The notes under the pieces were generated by a model, which had not been told where the DNA came from, searched no databases, and was given only the letters and a program-made list of their open reading frames with translations. DNA of 64,000 bases from Klebsiella planticola ATCC 33531 (GTDB lineage Bacteria; Pseudomonadota; Gammaproteobacteria; Enterobacterales; Enterobacteriaceae): contig NZ_JMPP01000067.1 in assembly GCF_000735435.1 (NCBI RefSeq), positions 245,356-309,355 on the forward strand. Reading direction: 5' to 3'. Positions 41,983-51,792 of this stretch are shown piece after piece. Both the position numbers and the translations under genes were made by a program. Position 1 is the stretch's first letter, and every line of letters begins with the position of its first letter.

Positions 41983-43032
41983 ATGGCAAACATTCGCGAT
42001 GTCGCAAAGCATGCTGGCGTGTCCGTCAGCACCGTATCCAACGTGCTCAATGGCCGTACAGACCAGATGCGCGAAGAGACGCTGGCGCGTATCCAGCAAA
42101 GCATGCAAACGCTCAATTACTTCCCTAACCGCGTCGCCCAGCAGTTGAAAACAGGCCAGGCCAAAATGATCGGCCTGCTGGTTCCGTCCATCGTCAACCC
42201 CAGCTTCGCCTCGCTGGTCCGTGAAGTGGATCTGGCGGCAAAAAAGCGCTTCTATCGCGTGCTGATCGGCAACACCTACCGTCAGATTGAAGAAGAAGAA
42301 GCCTTTCTGGAAGATATGTTCGCCCACGGCGTGCGCGGCATTATTGTCGCCGCCGGTGATATTGAAAAACCGCATTTTGTGCGCGCCGCCTCTCAGGGCA
42401 TGATTATGGTCAACTACGACAGTCGTATGCCGGCCAGCGCCGGTTCCGGCGGCCTGGCGCTCGACAGCGTATCCATGGATAACGTCGAAGCCGGGCGTTT
42501 AGCCACAGAGCATCTGATTGAGCGCGGGTGTCGGCATCTGACGTTCGCCACCGTCGCCGGTATGTTCCCGAGTCGCGCCCATAAAATCGAAGGCTTTCTC
42601 AGCGCGGTGCAGCGTCACGGGCTATTTCGTGAAGGCATGATTGTTGAGGAGAAAACGCAGGCGGCGTACGGCGATGCGGAAATGACCGAACTGGGCCGTT
42701 CGCTGGCGCAAAAAATCTGCCGCCAGTCGCGCTGTCCTGATGGTATTGTGGCAATTAATGACGCGCTCGGCATTGGGCTGATGGCCGGCCTGCACGAAGC
42801 CGGGATTAGCGTGCCGGGAGAGATCTCCATCATCGGCATCGACAACATCCCGCTATCCGGCCTGGTTTACCCCAGATTGAGTTCCGTGATGCCTCCGCTG
42901 AGTGAGATGGCGGAGGTCATGGTACAACGCCTGATTGAACGGACGGACAACCCGTCTCTCCCGCCGCAGGAATTTCTGTTTACCCCTTCCCTGGTGTGCC
43001 GTCAGTCGGTACGCGATGCGCCCGAGGTCTGA
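41983..43032 (+). CDS. LacI-family transcriptional regulator
   Basis: A 349-residue regulator. The start is ATG 41983 with AAAGGAG upstream; the open frame begins earlier without a site. The HTH is at the N-terminus (NIRDVAKHAGVSVSTVSNVL) with the hinge helix just after it. The periplasmic-binding-type core follows (IGLLVPSIVNPSFASLVREV and SIIGIDNIPLSGLVYPRLSS). It probably senses the carbohydrate or sugar acid used by the RbsD/SDR/TRAP cluster and binds the two TGTAACGTTACA operators. Confidence 0.92.
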   Translation: MANIRDVAKHAGVSVSTVSNVLNGRTDQMREETLARIQQSMQTLNYFPNRVAQQLKTGQAKMIGLLVPSIVNPSFASLVREVDLAAKKRFYRVLIGNTYRQIEEEEAFLEDMFAHGVRGIIVAAGDIEKPHFVRAASQGMIMVNYDSRMPASAGSGGLALDSVSMDNVEAGRLATEHLIERGCRHLTFATVAGMFPSRAHKIEGFLSAVQRHGLFREGMIVEEKTQAAYGDAEMTELGRSLAQKICRQSRCPDGIVAINDALGIGLMAGLHEAGISVPGEISIIGIDNIPLSGLVYPRLSSVMPPLSEMAEVMVQRLIERTDNPSLPPQEFLFTPSLVCRQSVRDAPEV

Positions 43033-43055
43033 CTCTCGCGCCGCTGTTTTTGTGC

Positions 43056-43098
43056 CTGTGACGGGAGAAAAACACATTCTCCTTCTCCCACGTCACAG
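43056..43098. terminator. Convergent hairpin between the LacI and RbsD/FucU genes
   Basis: CTGTGACGGGAGAA (43056-43069) pairs with TTCTCCCACGTCACAG (43083-43098) with a 2-nt bulge. It lacks a long T-run and overlaps the RbsD/FucU stop codon. A likely shared transcript end. Confidence 0.5.
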
Positions 43099-43512
43099 TA
43101 GCGTCGGACCGACGGTGAGCAGAATATTGGCAAAGCGGCGGGTTTCGCCGGAGGCGACAACCAACAGGGTATCCGACGATTTCGCCTGCGCGTAAAAGTC
43201 CTCCCGGGCCACATATTCCACTCCGGTCGACTCAGCAAGCAGACTGCGATATTCACGCGCAATCGTATTATCAAAATCATCCGGGCAGGACATCAGCAAC
43301 GCTTTTTCAATATTGATGTAGCCGAGCATTTTTTGCAGGATGACCACGCTGCTAATTAAACCCGGGGAAAAATTCAGATAAATAATCCGCGCCCGCGGCG
43401 ACGAGTTGGTTAAAAAGGAATAATTAGCATCAGCGATAAGAACATTGGCTTTATGGCCACACTGGGCCAACGCCTGGAGTAAGTCCGGATGAATAATTTC
43501 TGATTTGATCAT
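43093..43512 (-). CDS. RbsD/FucU-family mutarotase-like protein
   Basis: The 139-residue protein has the family start HPDLLQALAQCGHKANVLIADANY, where the conserved His (GHK) and Asp (ADAN) line the active site. A closing segment ETRRFANILLTVGPTLL follows. RbsD and FucU interconvert anomers of ribose or fucose. It is the last gene of a minus-strand cluster with SDR and TRAP genes, so the cluster probably handles a sugar or sugar acid. Confidence 0.88.
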   Translation of the reverse strand: MIKSEIIHPDLLQALAQCGHKANVLIADANYSFLTNSSPRARIIYLNFSPGLISSVVILQKMLGYINIEKALLMSCPDDFDNTIAREYRSLLAESTGVEYVAREDFYAQAKSSDTLLVVASGETRRFANILLTVGPTLL

Positions 43513-43557
43513 GACGACGTTCTCTGAATATGGGCGGGATATACCCCGCCCTGAGAT

Positions 43558-44322
43558 TTATGCCCGATAAATACCGCCGTTAATATCCAGAGTCGCCCCG
43601 GAGATAAAGCCATCGTATTCCGAGGCCAGGAAGCAGATCGCGCGCGCGATATCTTCAGGCGTACCGGCTCTTCCCAGCGGAATATCTTCGATAGTCCGAT
43701 CGGCCGAGGCCTGAGTGGTATGCTGGTTATGAAAACGAGTCCCCAGAATCAGCCCTGGCGCCACGGCATTCACCCGAATACCAAACTCACCAAGCTCTGC
43801 GGCAAGGGAGCGGGTCCACGTCAGCACCGCGCCTTTAGCCATCGAATAGACCAGCGATCCGGAGTGCCCGCCGGAGCGTCCGGCTAACGAGGCGAGATTC
43901 ACGATACTCGCGCCGTCAGTCGCCTCTTTTAACCACGGCAGCGCCGACTGAGTCACATTGAGCATGGTCGTCATATTGACATCAATGACGGTACGCCAGA
44001 ACTGCGGGTCAATTTCACCGAGCCATTTTCGGGCAATAATTCCCCCGACGTTATTCACCAGAATATCGATCCCGCCTAAGAACGCCGCCGCCTCGGCAAC
44101 GCAGCGTGCCGCATCCGCCTCGCTGGTCAAATCCGCATAGCCGCAGGCGGCCTTGCCTCCCCGCTGTTGGGCAATAGCGATTAATTCTCTGGGGCCTTCT
44201 TCACCGCTGAAATAGTGAATATAGATATCACATCCGGCCTCAATCAGTTTTCTCGCGGTCTCTTTACCAATACCTTGCTCAGCGCCAGTAATAAATACTT
44301 TCTTTCCCGTTAATGACCCCAT
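43558..44322 (-). CDS. SDR-family NAD(P)-dependent oxidoreductase
   Basis: A 254-residue classical short-chain dehydrogenase. The cofactor motif is ITGAEQGIGKETA (TGxxxGIG). The NNVGG motif, the catalytic Ser in VNLASLAGRSGG, and Tyr-x-x-x-Lys in YSMAKGAV are present, as is the closing FISGATLDINGGIYRA. It probably oxidises a sugar or hydroxy-acid delivered by the TRAP system. Lies between the RbsD/FucU and TRAP genes. Confidence 0.92.
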   Translation of the reverse strand: MGSLTGKKVFITGAEQGIGKETARKLIEAGCDIYIHYFSGEEGPRELIAIAQQRGGKAACGYADLTSEADAARCVAEAAAFLGGIDILVNNVGGIIARKWLGEIDPQFWRTVIDVNMTTMLNVTQSALPWLKEATDGASIVNLASLAGRSGGHSGSLVYSMAKGAVLTWTRSLAAELGEFGIRVNAVAPGLILGTRFHNQHTTQASADRTIEDIPLGRAGTPEDIARAICFLASEYDGFISGATLDINGGIYRA

Positions 44323-44529
44323 TGCATACTCCTTTCTTCAGAATAAATCCGCCATCAGCGCATAATATTTATCAGCGAGAGATTCAGGACGTTGTTATCC
44401 CCACCTGCAGGCGTGTTAAATATCAGAACCTTAGCGATACATGTTGACCTTGCGCCCTGTCGATATTGACAGGACGCCTCTTTTAACCGTCTTTAAATAA
44501 CAAAATGCGGTTTACTACTGGATTCACAA

Positions 44530-46404
44530 TTAATAACCAGCGAGCCCCGGCAACCATGTTGTTAATGGTGGGACCATGGCTACGATAATAATACCGACGA
44601 AGACCACCGCCAGATATTTTGCCATTGGCCGAATAACGTGTTTCATCTCCACGCCGCAAATGGCGCAAGTGGTATAAAGGCCAAGTCCGATAGGCGGTGA
44701 AAAGAGACCAAAGCCCATTGCCATAATCATAATGATGCCGAAATGCAGCGGGCTGAAGCCCAGCTGAACGGCGATCGGCACCAGTATCGGCGCAAAGATA
44801 ATCAGCGCCGGAGCACCTTCCAGTACGGCGCCAAAAATAACCAGAATAACGATGGTTAATAGCAGAAACAGCCAGGCTCCCTGCTCGACCCCAATGCTGA
44901 CCAGTAATTCCGCTATTTGCTGCGGGATCATCTGTATCGTGAGCGCATAAGAAAGGCTGGTGGCGCAGGCGACGATAAACAACAGCACTCCGGACATGGC
45001 GGCGATATCGATAAACATTTTTACCGTTGCTTTGAACGTCAGTTCACGAAATGCAAGGCGACCGACGACGATGGCGTAAATCACGGCAAAAGCGGAGATT
45101 TCTGTCGAGGTGGCGATCCCCATCATGACGCCGCGGCCGATCATAAAAATCATCACCAGCCCAACGGCGGCGCCAAGGTAGAGCTGCGTGCGCGGCCGTA
45201 ATACCGGATACGCTTCGCTAACGTTGATTTTGCCGCCAAACCGGTTGGCGGCAATCATCAGCAGTACCAGCAGGCAGACGGCGGGCACCAGACCAGCAAT
45301 AAACAGCGCGCCAATCGAGATGTTCGCGACAAAGCCCATAACAATCAGATTCACGCAAGGTGGGATTGTTTCGGCCATCACGGCCGAGGCAGCGAACACC
45401 CCGGCGGCCTCTTCGCCATCCTGTTTAGCCCGACGCACCGCCGGCATCAGCACGCCGCCAACCGCCGCAACATCTGCCAGCTTGGAGCCGGAGATCCCGG
45501 AAAAGAAGGCCATCGACAGTACGGTGGTCATGTTGAGGCCGCCGCGAAAGCGCCCCATGCCACGCACGATAAGTTCAACGAGCCGCGTTGACATCCCGTT
45601 GATCTCCATCGCGGCACCGGCCAGCAGGAAGAACGGAATGGCCAACAGCACGAAGTGATCTACCCCCGCCGCAACCTGCTGGGAGAAAAAGACAAACGGT
45701 AATGACGGATCGCAGATAAAGAACACCATCGCCGACAGACCAAGGGTAAACGCAATCGGCACGCCGGCGAGAATACCGAGGACAAAGCAGATCAGCATCA
45801 GCCCGGCTGCAGCGCTGGCGGGATCGGCCATCAGCGAGAGTTTCATATAGCCAATGGCGGCCAGAACCACAATGCCAAGGCCGCTAAACAGCACAACCCG
45901 AATGCGCTCCCGCAAGGCAAGCTCCAGCGCCGCCACCATCATAACCAGCGAACCAATCAGCACCGGAATGACGTAGATTGTCTGCGGCAAACCGGTCTCC
46001 GTGGTTTGCAATCGCGCGGCCTGCACCAGGTCGTAGCTGGAAACGACAAGCCCAACCGAGACCAGAAACAGGATCCAGCGGCTGGCATGAACGACATAGG
46101 GCCGAACCTGTTCAGGCAGGAAACGCAGGAACAGATCGACGCCAATATGGCCTCCTTTCGCCGTCGAGGTGGCCACGCCGAAAAACACCAGCGCAATCAT
46201 CAGCGCGCGGGCCACCTCTTCGGCCCAATGAATGGGCGAGTGCAGCGCATAGCGCCAGATAACGGATGCGAACACCACCAGCACGTTGATAAACAGCACC
46301 AGCGCTCCGGCCCAGGCGGTTAAGGTGGTTAAAAACCGGCTCAGCTTGCCCAATAGCGCAAGGACGAAGCACTCATCCTTTGCTTTAATAGAGATATCAG
46401 CCAT
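44530..46404 (-). CDS. Fused TRAP transporter permease (DctQ-DctM)
   Basis: About 624 residues. The first ~190 form the four-helix small subunit (FINVLVVFASVIWRYALHSP, then WAEEVARALMIALVFFGVAT, the DctQ signature). The rest is the large DctM subunit with GVPIAFTLGLSAMVFF, FSGISGSKLADVAAVGGVLM and ETIPPCVNLIVMGF. Q and M fusions occur in sialic-acid and sugar-acid TRAP systems. The start ATG 46404 has GGAGA nearby. The system uses an ion gradient, with the DctP protein encoded upstream. Confidence 0.92.
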   Translation of the reverse strand: MADISIKAKDECFVLALLGKLSRFLTTLTAWAGALVLFINVLVVFASVIWRYALHSPIHWAEEVARALMIALVFFGVATSTAKGGHIGVDLFLRFLPEQVRPYVVHASRWILFLVSVGLVVSSYDLVQAARLQTTETGLPQTIYVIPVLIGSLVMMVAALELALRERIRVVLFSGLGIVVLAAIGYMKLSLMADPASAAAGLMLICFVLGILAGVPIAFTLGLSAMVFFICDPSLPFVFFSQQVAAGVDHFVLLAIPFFLLAGAAMEINGMSTRLVELIVRGMGRFRGGLNMTTVLSMAFFSGISGSKLADVAAVGGVLMPAVRRAKQDGEEAAGVFAASAVMAETIPPCVNLIVMGFVANISIGALFIAGLVPAVCLLVLLMIAANRFGGKINVSEAYPVLRPRTQLYLGAAVGLVMIFMIGRGVMMGIATSTEISAFAVIYAIVVGRLAFRELTFKATVKMFIDIAAMSGVLLFIVACATSLSYALTIQMIPQQIAELLVSIGVEQGAWLFLLLTIVILVIFGAVLEGAPALIIFAPILVPIAVQLGFSPLHFGIIMIMAMGFGLFSPPIGLGLYTTCAICGVEMKHVIRPMAKYLAVVFVGIIIVAMVPPLTTWLPGLAGY

Positions 46405-46478
46405 GTTGAATCTTCTCCACAAGATTGCCAATCTCACCGCTTAACCCCACCGTGACACGGCCGGGTAAGCGGCGCCGA

Positions 46479-47519
46479 TCATGACGGGTCTTTTGCCGCC
46501 GCGGTAATTTCATCAACGATGGGCTTCATATCCGGATACTGCTTGAGGAACGACTGCCACACGGGCTGCACCTGCTGATAGAAGAACTGGCGATCGGTTT
46601 CGCGGAACGTCACCCCTTTTGCTTCAAGGTTCTTTATTGCTTCCTGTTCTTTTTTACCCGCTTGCATGCGTTCATAGTCCGTCGCCTCTTTCGCCGCCGC
46701 CAGCACGTCCGCGCGCAGTTCCGGCGGGATTTGTTCGAAACTCTTTTTATTCATCGCAATCATCAGCGGGTTGTAGCTGTGGCGAGTCAGGGTGCCGTTT
46801 TTGATGATTTCATAATATTTGCTCGCATAAATCGTCGGGGCATCGTGCTCTACGCCGTCAATAACGCCCATTTGCAGGCTGGAATAGACTTCACCGCCCG
46901 GCATAGGGATCGCCACTGCTCCCATATGGTTTAACGTGGCGATAAAATTAGGCACCGGTAGCACGCGAATTTTCAGGTTTTTTAAATCCTCCGGCTTTTC
47001 AATCACCTTTTTGGTATAAATATTGCGCGCACCTAAGTTAAAGCCGTAGCCGAGCACCATCACGTTGGCTTTATCCATCATTAAGGCGGAGAGTTTTTCC
47101 CCGGCGCTGCCATCCAGCGCTTTCCCTACCTGACTGTAATCTTTAAATAAATAACCCAGATCCAGGACGCCCATTTCAGGTACCAGCGTGGCCCAAATGG
47201 ATGTACCGGAAATCATCATATTAATTGCGCCAATGCGAACCTGCTGCGTCGCATCGGCCTCTTTCCCCAACATGCCGTTGGCAAAATAATTGAGCTTAAT
47301 TTGCCCTTTCAATTTCGCATTGTTGTTAATGTTTTCCTGAAAACGGCTGAACCAGATGTAGTGCGCCGAGGAGTCGTCCGCGGGGAGAGAAGAGTAAACG
47401 CGGAAGTTGAGTGCCGCATGGGCTAAGGTGCTCACCGCACTTCCCGCTATCAGGGCCGAGCTCAAACAAGCAAAAGCTAAAATACGTCTGGCCGAACAAA
47501 ACTGTGTCATTTTCATCAT
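46479..47519 (-). CDS. TRAP transporter solute-binding protein (DctP)
   Basis: About 346 residues starting MMKMTQFCSARRILAFACLS, a Sec signal peptide ending near LAHAALNF. The DctP core follows, with LNFRVYSSLPADDSSAHYIW, PEDLKNLKIRVLPVPNFIAT (containing the conserved Arg that binds the carboxylate) and GEVYSSLQMGVIDGVEHDAP. It delivers an organic or sugar acid to the fused permease. AAGGA lies six bases before the first ATG (47519). First gene of the minus-strand operon; a LacI-type operator lies 105 bp upstream. Confidence 0.92.
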   Translation of the reverse strand: MMKMTQFCSARRILAFACLSSALIAGSAVSTLAHAALNFRVYSSLPADDSSAHYIWFSRFQENINNNAKLKGQIKLNYFANGMLGKEADATQQVRIGAINMMISGTSIWATLVPEMGVLDLGYLFKDYSQVGKALDGSAGEKLSALMMDKANVMVLGYGFNLGARNIYTKKVIEKPEDLKNLKIRVLPVPNFIATLNHMGAVAIPMPGGEVYSSLQMGVIDGVEHDAPTIYASKYYEIIKNGTLTRHSYNPLMIAMNKKSFEQIPPELRADVLAAAKEATDYERMQAGKKEQEAIKNLEAKGVTFRETDRQFFYQQVQPVWQSFLKQYPDMKPIVDEITAAAKDPS

Positions 47520-47623
47520 CGTTATCCTTTCACGTACCGTTGAGGTGTCTGTAGCACCTTCGGGCCTCGCTAAATCGCCAGGGACTTCAGTCATAACCGG
47601 AGGGTAAATTTCTTCTGTAACGT

Positions 47624-47641
47624 TTTAGTGTAACGTTACAG
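47624..47641 (-). promoter_or_regulatory. LacI-type operator upstream of dctP
   Basis: On the minus strand this reads CTGTAACGTTACACTAAA, identical over 18 bases to 41845-41862. An extra TGTAACGTT half-site lies at 47616-47624. The orientation relative to the gene is the same as at the LacI gene, so one promoter/operator type is used twice. Confidence 0.8.
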
Positions 47642-48001
47642 ACCGTATTCGCCTCGCCAGATAAAAGCAAGTTGCTTCCCCCCGTCATCGCGCATGATGT
47701 GTGAATTTTGTGGCAGGCGTCGCGAATTCAGGCTCAGGTTTTACATCGTGAAAACGCCCTCATCGCTGTTTAGTCACTGTTTAGTCGCTGCTGTCATCTG
47801 ACTCTGGCGACTACACTAAACAAACACAGGCGTGCCTGGCTGGCGTACAAGAAGAGGGCCGAAAGAGTCTTTACCGGGCATAACGCGGATTCGCACCATA
47901 GCCGTTGCTAAACGTGAAGGCCATCGCAAACGCCGCTTTTGATTCTCCGCTACGCTGGAGTACGCCATTCACTCGTTAACGTTCTGAGACAGGAAATAAC
48001 C
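47642..48001. other. Intergenic region between dctP and the semialdehyde dehydrogenase
   Basis: About 360 bp with no gene. CTGTTTAGTC repeats at 47766-47775 and 47777-47786 (11-bp period), a possible regulator site for the plus-strand gene. No LacI-type operator is seen on this side. Confidence 0.45.
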
Positions 48002-49450
48002 ATGCAACTGAATGACCTAACCTTGTTCCGCCAGCAGGCATTTATCAATGGTGAGTGGCGTGATGCCCTCAGCAGCGATGTCATTACGGTGACCAACCCG
48101 GCGAACGGAGAGGTGCTGGGCTCAGTACCTAAAATGGGCGCAGAAGAGACGCACGACGCGATCCAGGCCGCCCATCGCGCCCTTCCCGCCTGGCGACAGC
48201 TCACGGCGAAAGAGCGCGCCGCGATCCTGCGCCGCTGGTTCGATCTGATGATGGCAAACCAGGACGATCTGGCCCGGCTGATGACCCTGGAGCAGGGCAA
48301 ACCGCTGGCAGAGGCAAAAGGCGAGATAAGCTACGCCGCTTCATTTATCGAATGGTTTGCCGAAGAGGGAAAACGCATTTATGGCGATACCATTCCCGGT
48401 CATCAGGCCGATAAGCGCCTGATCGTGATTAAACAGCCGATTGGCGTTACCGCCGCGATCACGCCGTGGAATTTCCCGGCGGCGATGATCACCCGTAAAG
48501 CCGGCCCGGCGTTAGCGGCCGGCTGCACAATGGTTCTCAAACCCGCCAGCCAGACCCCTTTTTCCGCGCTGGCGCTGGCCGAACTGGCCAGACGCGCCGG
48601 GATCCCTGACGGCGTATTTAACGTGGTGACCGGTTCCGCCAGCGCGGTGGGTAATGAACTGACCGGCAACCCGCTGGTGCGTAAGCTGTCGTTTACCGGC
48701 TCCACGGAAATCGGCCGCCAGCTGATGGCACAGTGTGCTCAGGACATCAAAAAAGTTTCGCTTGAGCTAGGCGGTAATGCGCCGTTTATCGTGTTTGATG
48801 ATGCCGATCTGGATAAAGCGGTAGAAGGCGCCATGGCGTCGAAGTTTCGTAACGCCGGGCAGACCTGCGTCTGCGCCAATCGCCTGTACGTGCAGGACGG
48901 GGTGTATGCGCGCTTTGCCGAAAAACTGCAGCAGGCGGTGGAGCAGCTGCACCTCGGCGATGGCCTACAGCCGGGCGTCACAACCGGACCGTTGATTGAT
49001 GAGAAAGCGATTGCCAAAGTGCAAGAGCATATTGCCGATGCCGTCGGAAAAGGCGCCCGGGTCATCACCGGCGGGAAGGTGTCTTCCCTCGGCGGCAACT
49101 TCTTTCAGCCGACTATTCTGGTCGATGTTCCCGACGGCGCCAAAGTGGCGAAAGAAGAGACGTTCGGCCCGTTGGCTCCCCTGTTCCGCTTCACAGATGA
49201 AGCGGATGTCATCCGCCAGGCCAACGATACCGAATTTGGTCTCGCCGCCTACTTCTATGCCCGTGATTTAAGCCGCGTTTTCCGCGTCGGCGAAGCGCTG
49301 GAGTATGGGATTGTGGGCATCAACACCGGGCTGATTTCCAACGAAGTCGCCCCGTTTGGCGGCGTGAAGGCTTCCGGTCTGGGTCGCGAGGGCTCGAAGT
49401 ATGGTATTGAAGACTATTTAGAAATCAAATACATGTGTATTGGCCTTTAA
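48002..49450 (+). CDS. NAD(P)-dependent succinate-semialdehyde dehydrogenase-like (GabD-type) aldehyde dehydrogenase
   Basis: The 482-residue enzyme starts at ATG 48002 with CAGGAAA upstream. It has the ALDH signatures: ITPWNFPAAMITRKAGPALA, SFTGSTEIGRQL, the catalytic Glu in LELGGNAPFIV and the catalytic Cys in RNAGQTCVCANRLYV. The close GabD pattern suggests succinate semialdehyde or a similar semialdehyde acid. It is divergent from dctP and may finish the pathway begun by the TRAP/SDR cluster. Confidence 0.92.
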   Translation: MQLNDLTLFRQQAFINGEWRDALSSDVITVTNPANGEVLGSVPKMGAEETHDAIQAAHRALPAWRQLTAKERAAILRRWFDLMMANQDDLARLMTLEQGKPLAEAKGEISYAASFIEWFAEEGKRIYGDTIPGHQADKRLIVIKQPIGVTAAITPWNFPAAMITRKAGPALAAGCTMVLKPASQTPFSALALAELARRAGIPDGVFNVVTGSASAVGNELTGNPLVRKLSFTGSTEIGRQLMAQCAQDIKKVSLELGGNAPFIVFDDADLDKAVEGAMASKFRNAGQTCVCANRLYVQDGVYARFAEKLQQAVEQLHLGDGLQPGVTTGPLIDEKAIAKVQEHIADAVGKGARVITGGKVSSLGGNFFQPTILVDVPDGAKVAKEETFGPLAPLFRFTDEADVIRQANDTEFGLAAYFYARDLSRVFRVGEALEYGIVGINTGLISNEVAPFGGVKASGLGREGSKYGIEDYLEIKYMCIGL

Positions 49451-49469
49451 TCCACGTCCGTTCCGGGCA

Positions 49470-49504
49470 ACGGAGTCCCGATGGGGTAACCCTTCGGGCT
49501 CCGT
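49470..49504. terminator. Convergent terminator-like hairpin
   Basis: ACGGAG-CCCGA pairs with TCGGG-CTCCGT, with a GGG/CCC inner stem, giving a long GC-rich hairpin followed by TTTG. It lies between the dehydrogenase and the convergent secreted-protein gene. Confidence 0.65.
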
Positions 49505-49516
49505 TTGCGCCGCCGG

Positions 49517-49882
49517 TTACTCGCTTTTCTTATAGCGCGGTAGCTCAACAACCGGGTAGGAATAGGTCTCCTGTACAATACAGCGGTCAGGTGTCGCCAT
49601 CCCGGAATAGAAGAAATAATAGGCCTCGCTGTCCGGGAAAAAGACCAGATCATCGCCATTTTGAAAACGCGTCACGCGAAACGGGACATTGCCTGTGGTT
49701 TGCGCCTGTCTGATTCCGGAAGCAACCTGGAAGTGATCGCCCCATTTCATCGTCGACAGCTTGTAATGGAATTTTGAGATCGTCACGCTTTTGCGTAACG
49801 AGCAGGACAATTTCACTGCAGTACCCGCAAATGCCGGAGAAAGAAACAGGCTTACCAGACTCATTAGTAATATAATTTTCAT
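49517..49882 (-). CDS. Secreted hypothetical protein, 121 aa
   Basis: MKIILLMSLVSLFLSPAFAG is a Sec signal peptide cleaved after AFA. The mature ~100 residues contain two Cys (VKLSCSL and PDRCIVQ) and a Tyr-rich DSEAYYFFYSG segment. The open frame extends 69 codons further upstream, but that part lacks a site and reads like random coding. A periplasmic protein of unknown function. The gene precedes the exopolysaccharide operon but is on the other strand. Confidence 0.72.
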   Translation of the reverse strand: MKIILLMSLVSLFLSPAFAGTAVKLSCSLRKSVTISKFHYKLSTMKWGDHFQVASGIRQAQTTGNVPFRVTRFQNGDDLVFFPDSEAYYFFYSGMATPDRCIVQETYSYPVVELPRYKKSE

Positions 49883-50388
49883 AAATATCTTTAGTTTACA
49901 GATCCATGTGGTGACGGTAACACGGATAGCCTGTTCAGGCATTCTCGCGGAGCACATTTTCTCGGGACAGCGCGCTTCTAAGAACAATCCTGTCTCTTTT
50001 CTTTTGTTGATCTTTTTGCTGCAATAACGGGCAGCACGCCTCTGATGCTGCGGTTTCCACCAGCCTGGGTAAACCAGTCCCCCGGACACAATACGTCATC
50101 GAAATAACACTGTTATTATTAGCACCCAATTATTTCCATTATGGAATGATAAAACAGACAACATGTTTATAAATAACGCTGATAGTGAAATATATTTACA
50201 TTTAATTCACAGCATTTTTTTCAAAACAAATTTCAATTTAAATACGCATCTATTCGACATGATATGAACTATAAGCTATAATGATAAGGGCTGATCATTC
50301 ATTAATTATATGAATGATTATCGAATATCAGTCACTAATTTAAAGCATGTATTATTTTGTTTAATTAACTCTATTAAACGAGAAAAAA
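49883..50388. promoter_or_regulatory. AT-rich promoter region of the exopolysaccharide operon
   Basis: About 500 bp, very AT-rich from 50100 on. ATCATTCAT and ATGAATGAT (50294-50302, 50310-50318) form a 9-bp inverted repeat that could be an operator. I found no JUMPstart/ops element (GGCGGTAG), in contrast to many capsule and O-antigen operons. The exact promoter could not be assigned. Confidence 0.5.
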
Positions 50389-51792
50389 ATGGCAGATAGC
50401 AAAATAAAAATTTACAACGTCCGCTATAGCAAGTTGATGAAGCTTCTGGATTTTTTTACAGTCAACGCTCTGATATTTATTTATCTAAAGTATTTTTACA
50501 CCGAACCATCAACTGCCTCTGCCCTTCTCGGCGTTATCTACTCGTTAATATTCATCCACGGTAATGAGTATTTCCGTCTTTACGCAAGTCAGTTCAGAGA
50601 AAATTTACTCAGGAAATCGGTGAGTCTGTTTCTGAGCGTTTGCTTAAGCAGTCTTCTCTCGTTCATATTTTTTGTCCTCTCCGAGATACTGTTGAATAAA
50701 CACTCAACGGAAAATACCCTCCTTCTGGCCAAAGCCCTTAGCCAATGTTCAATTATTATCTTTAGCAGCGTACTGGTCGTCCGGTTAATTATCAGATGTT
50801 TTTTCAACCGCAAAAAACTCCATGTAGCGATCCTGGGAATTACCCCTGCCGGGCTGGCAATTGAACAAGCTCTGTTGCATGAGTTTTCAAAGAAAAGCAT
50901 CGAAATCAGCTACTTTGAGGATCGGAATATTCAGCGCGATAGTCGGTTCATCAACATTGAGCAAAAGGGCAACTCACGCGATTTACTTGCGCTGGCGAAG
51001 GCGGATAAGGTTGATGAAATCTACATTGCCCTACCCATGGTCGCTCAACAGCGCATCCGTCAGTTCCTTAACGAATTTTCCGATACCACCGTTGATGTGT
51101 TTCTGGTTCCGGATCTGTTTTCATATAGCTCGCATATCTCACAGCTGCGTATGTTTGGCAATATTCAGACAATCAGTATCTTTACGTCACCTTTTGATGG
51201 TGATGGCGCGCTGCTAAAACGCATCGAAGATATCATTCTCGGTACATTTTTCACCCTGCTCAGCTTACCGGCAATGCTACTCATCGCCATCGGAATCAAG
51301 TTAACATCACCCGGGCCGGTTTTATTTAAGCAAAACCGTTATGGCCTGAACGGTAAACAGATTCAGGTCTGGAAATTCCGCACGATGCGGGTTATGGAAA
51401 ACAATGCCGTGGTTAAGCAGGCCACCCGGGGAGATCCGCGCGTTACCCGTTTTGGCGCATTTTTACGCAGAACCTCACTCGATGAACTGCCGCAATTTAT
51501 CAATGTCCTGCAAGGAAGAATGTCGATTGTCGGCCCCCGTCCTCATGCGGTTGCTCATAATGAGGAATATCGTGTTCTGGTCGATAACTATATGATTCGC
51601 CATAAAGTGAAGCCGGGAATCACCGGACTGGCGCAAATCAGTGGCTTCCGGGGCGAAACGGACACCCTGGATAAAATGGAGAAACGCATTCACTACGATC
51701 TGGAATATATCCAGTCATGGTCGTTATTTCTCGATCTGAAAATTATCTTCCTGACCTTTTTCCGAGGGTTTGTGGGGAAAAATGCGTTCTAG
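50389..51792 (+). CDS. WcaJ-like undecaprenyl-phosphate sugar phosphotransferase (initiating enzyme)
   Basis: The 467-residue protein has four to five N-terminal helices, a Rossmann-like CoA-binding domain ([20 protein letters not shown]) and the C-terminal bacterial sugar transferase domain. That domain shows [11 protein letters not shown], the [12 protein letters not shown] motif, [10 protein letters not shown], and [17 protein letters not shown]. It transfers glucose-1-P or galactose-1-P to undecaprenyl phosphate to start the repeat unit. First gene of the operon, overlapping the next by 11 bp. Confidence 0.93.
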   Translation: MADSKIKIYNVRYSKLMKLLDFFTVNALIFIYLKYFYTEPSTASALLGVIYSLIFIHGNEYFRLYASQFRENLLRKSVSLFLSVCLSSLLSFIFFVLSEILLNKHSTENTLLLAKALSQCSIIIFSSVLVVRLIIRCFFNRKKLHVAILGITPAGLAIEQALLHEFSKKSIEISYFEDRNIQRDSRFINIEQKGNSRDLLALAKADKVDEIYIALPMVAQQRIRQFLNEFSDTTVDVFLVPDLFSYSSHISQLRMFGNIQTISIFTSPFDGDGALLKRIEDIILGTFFTLLSLPAMLLIAIGIKLTSPGPVLFKQNRYGLNGKQIQVWKFRTMRVMENNAVVKQATRGDPRVTRFGAFLRRTSLDELPQFINVLQGRMSIVGPRPHAVAHNEEYRVLVDNYMIRHKVKPGITGLAQISGFRGETDTLDKMEKRIHYDLEYIQSWSLFLDLKIIFLTFFRGFVGKNAF

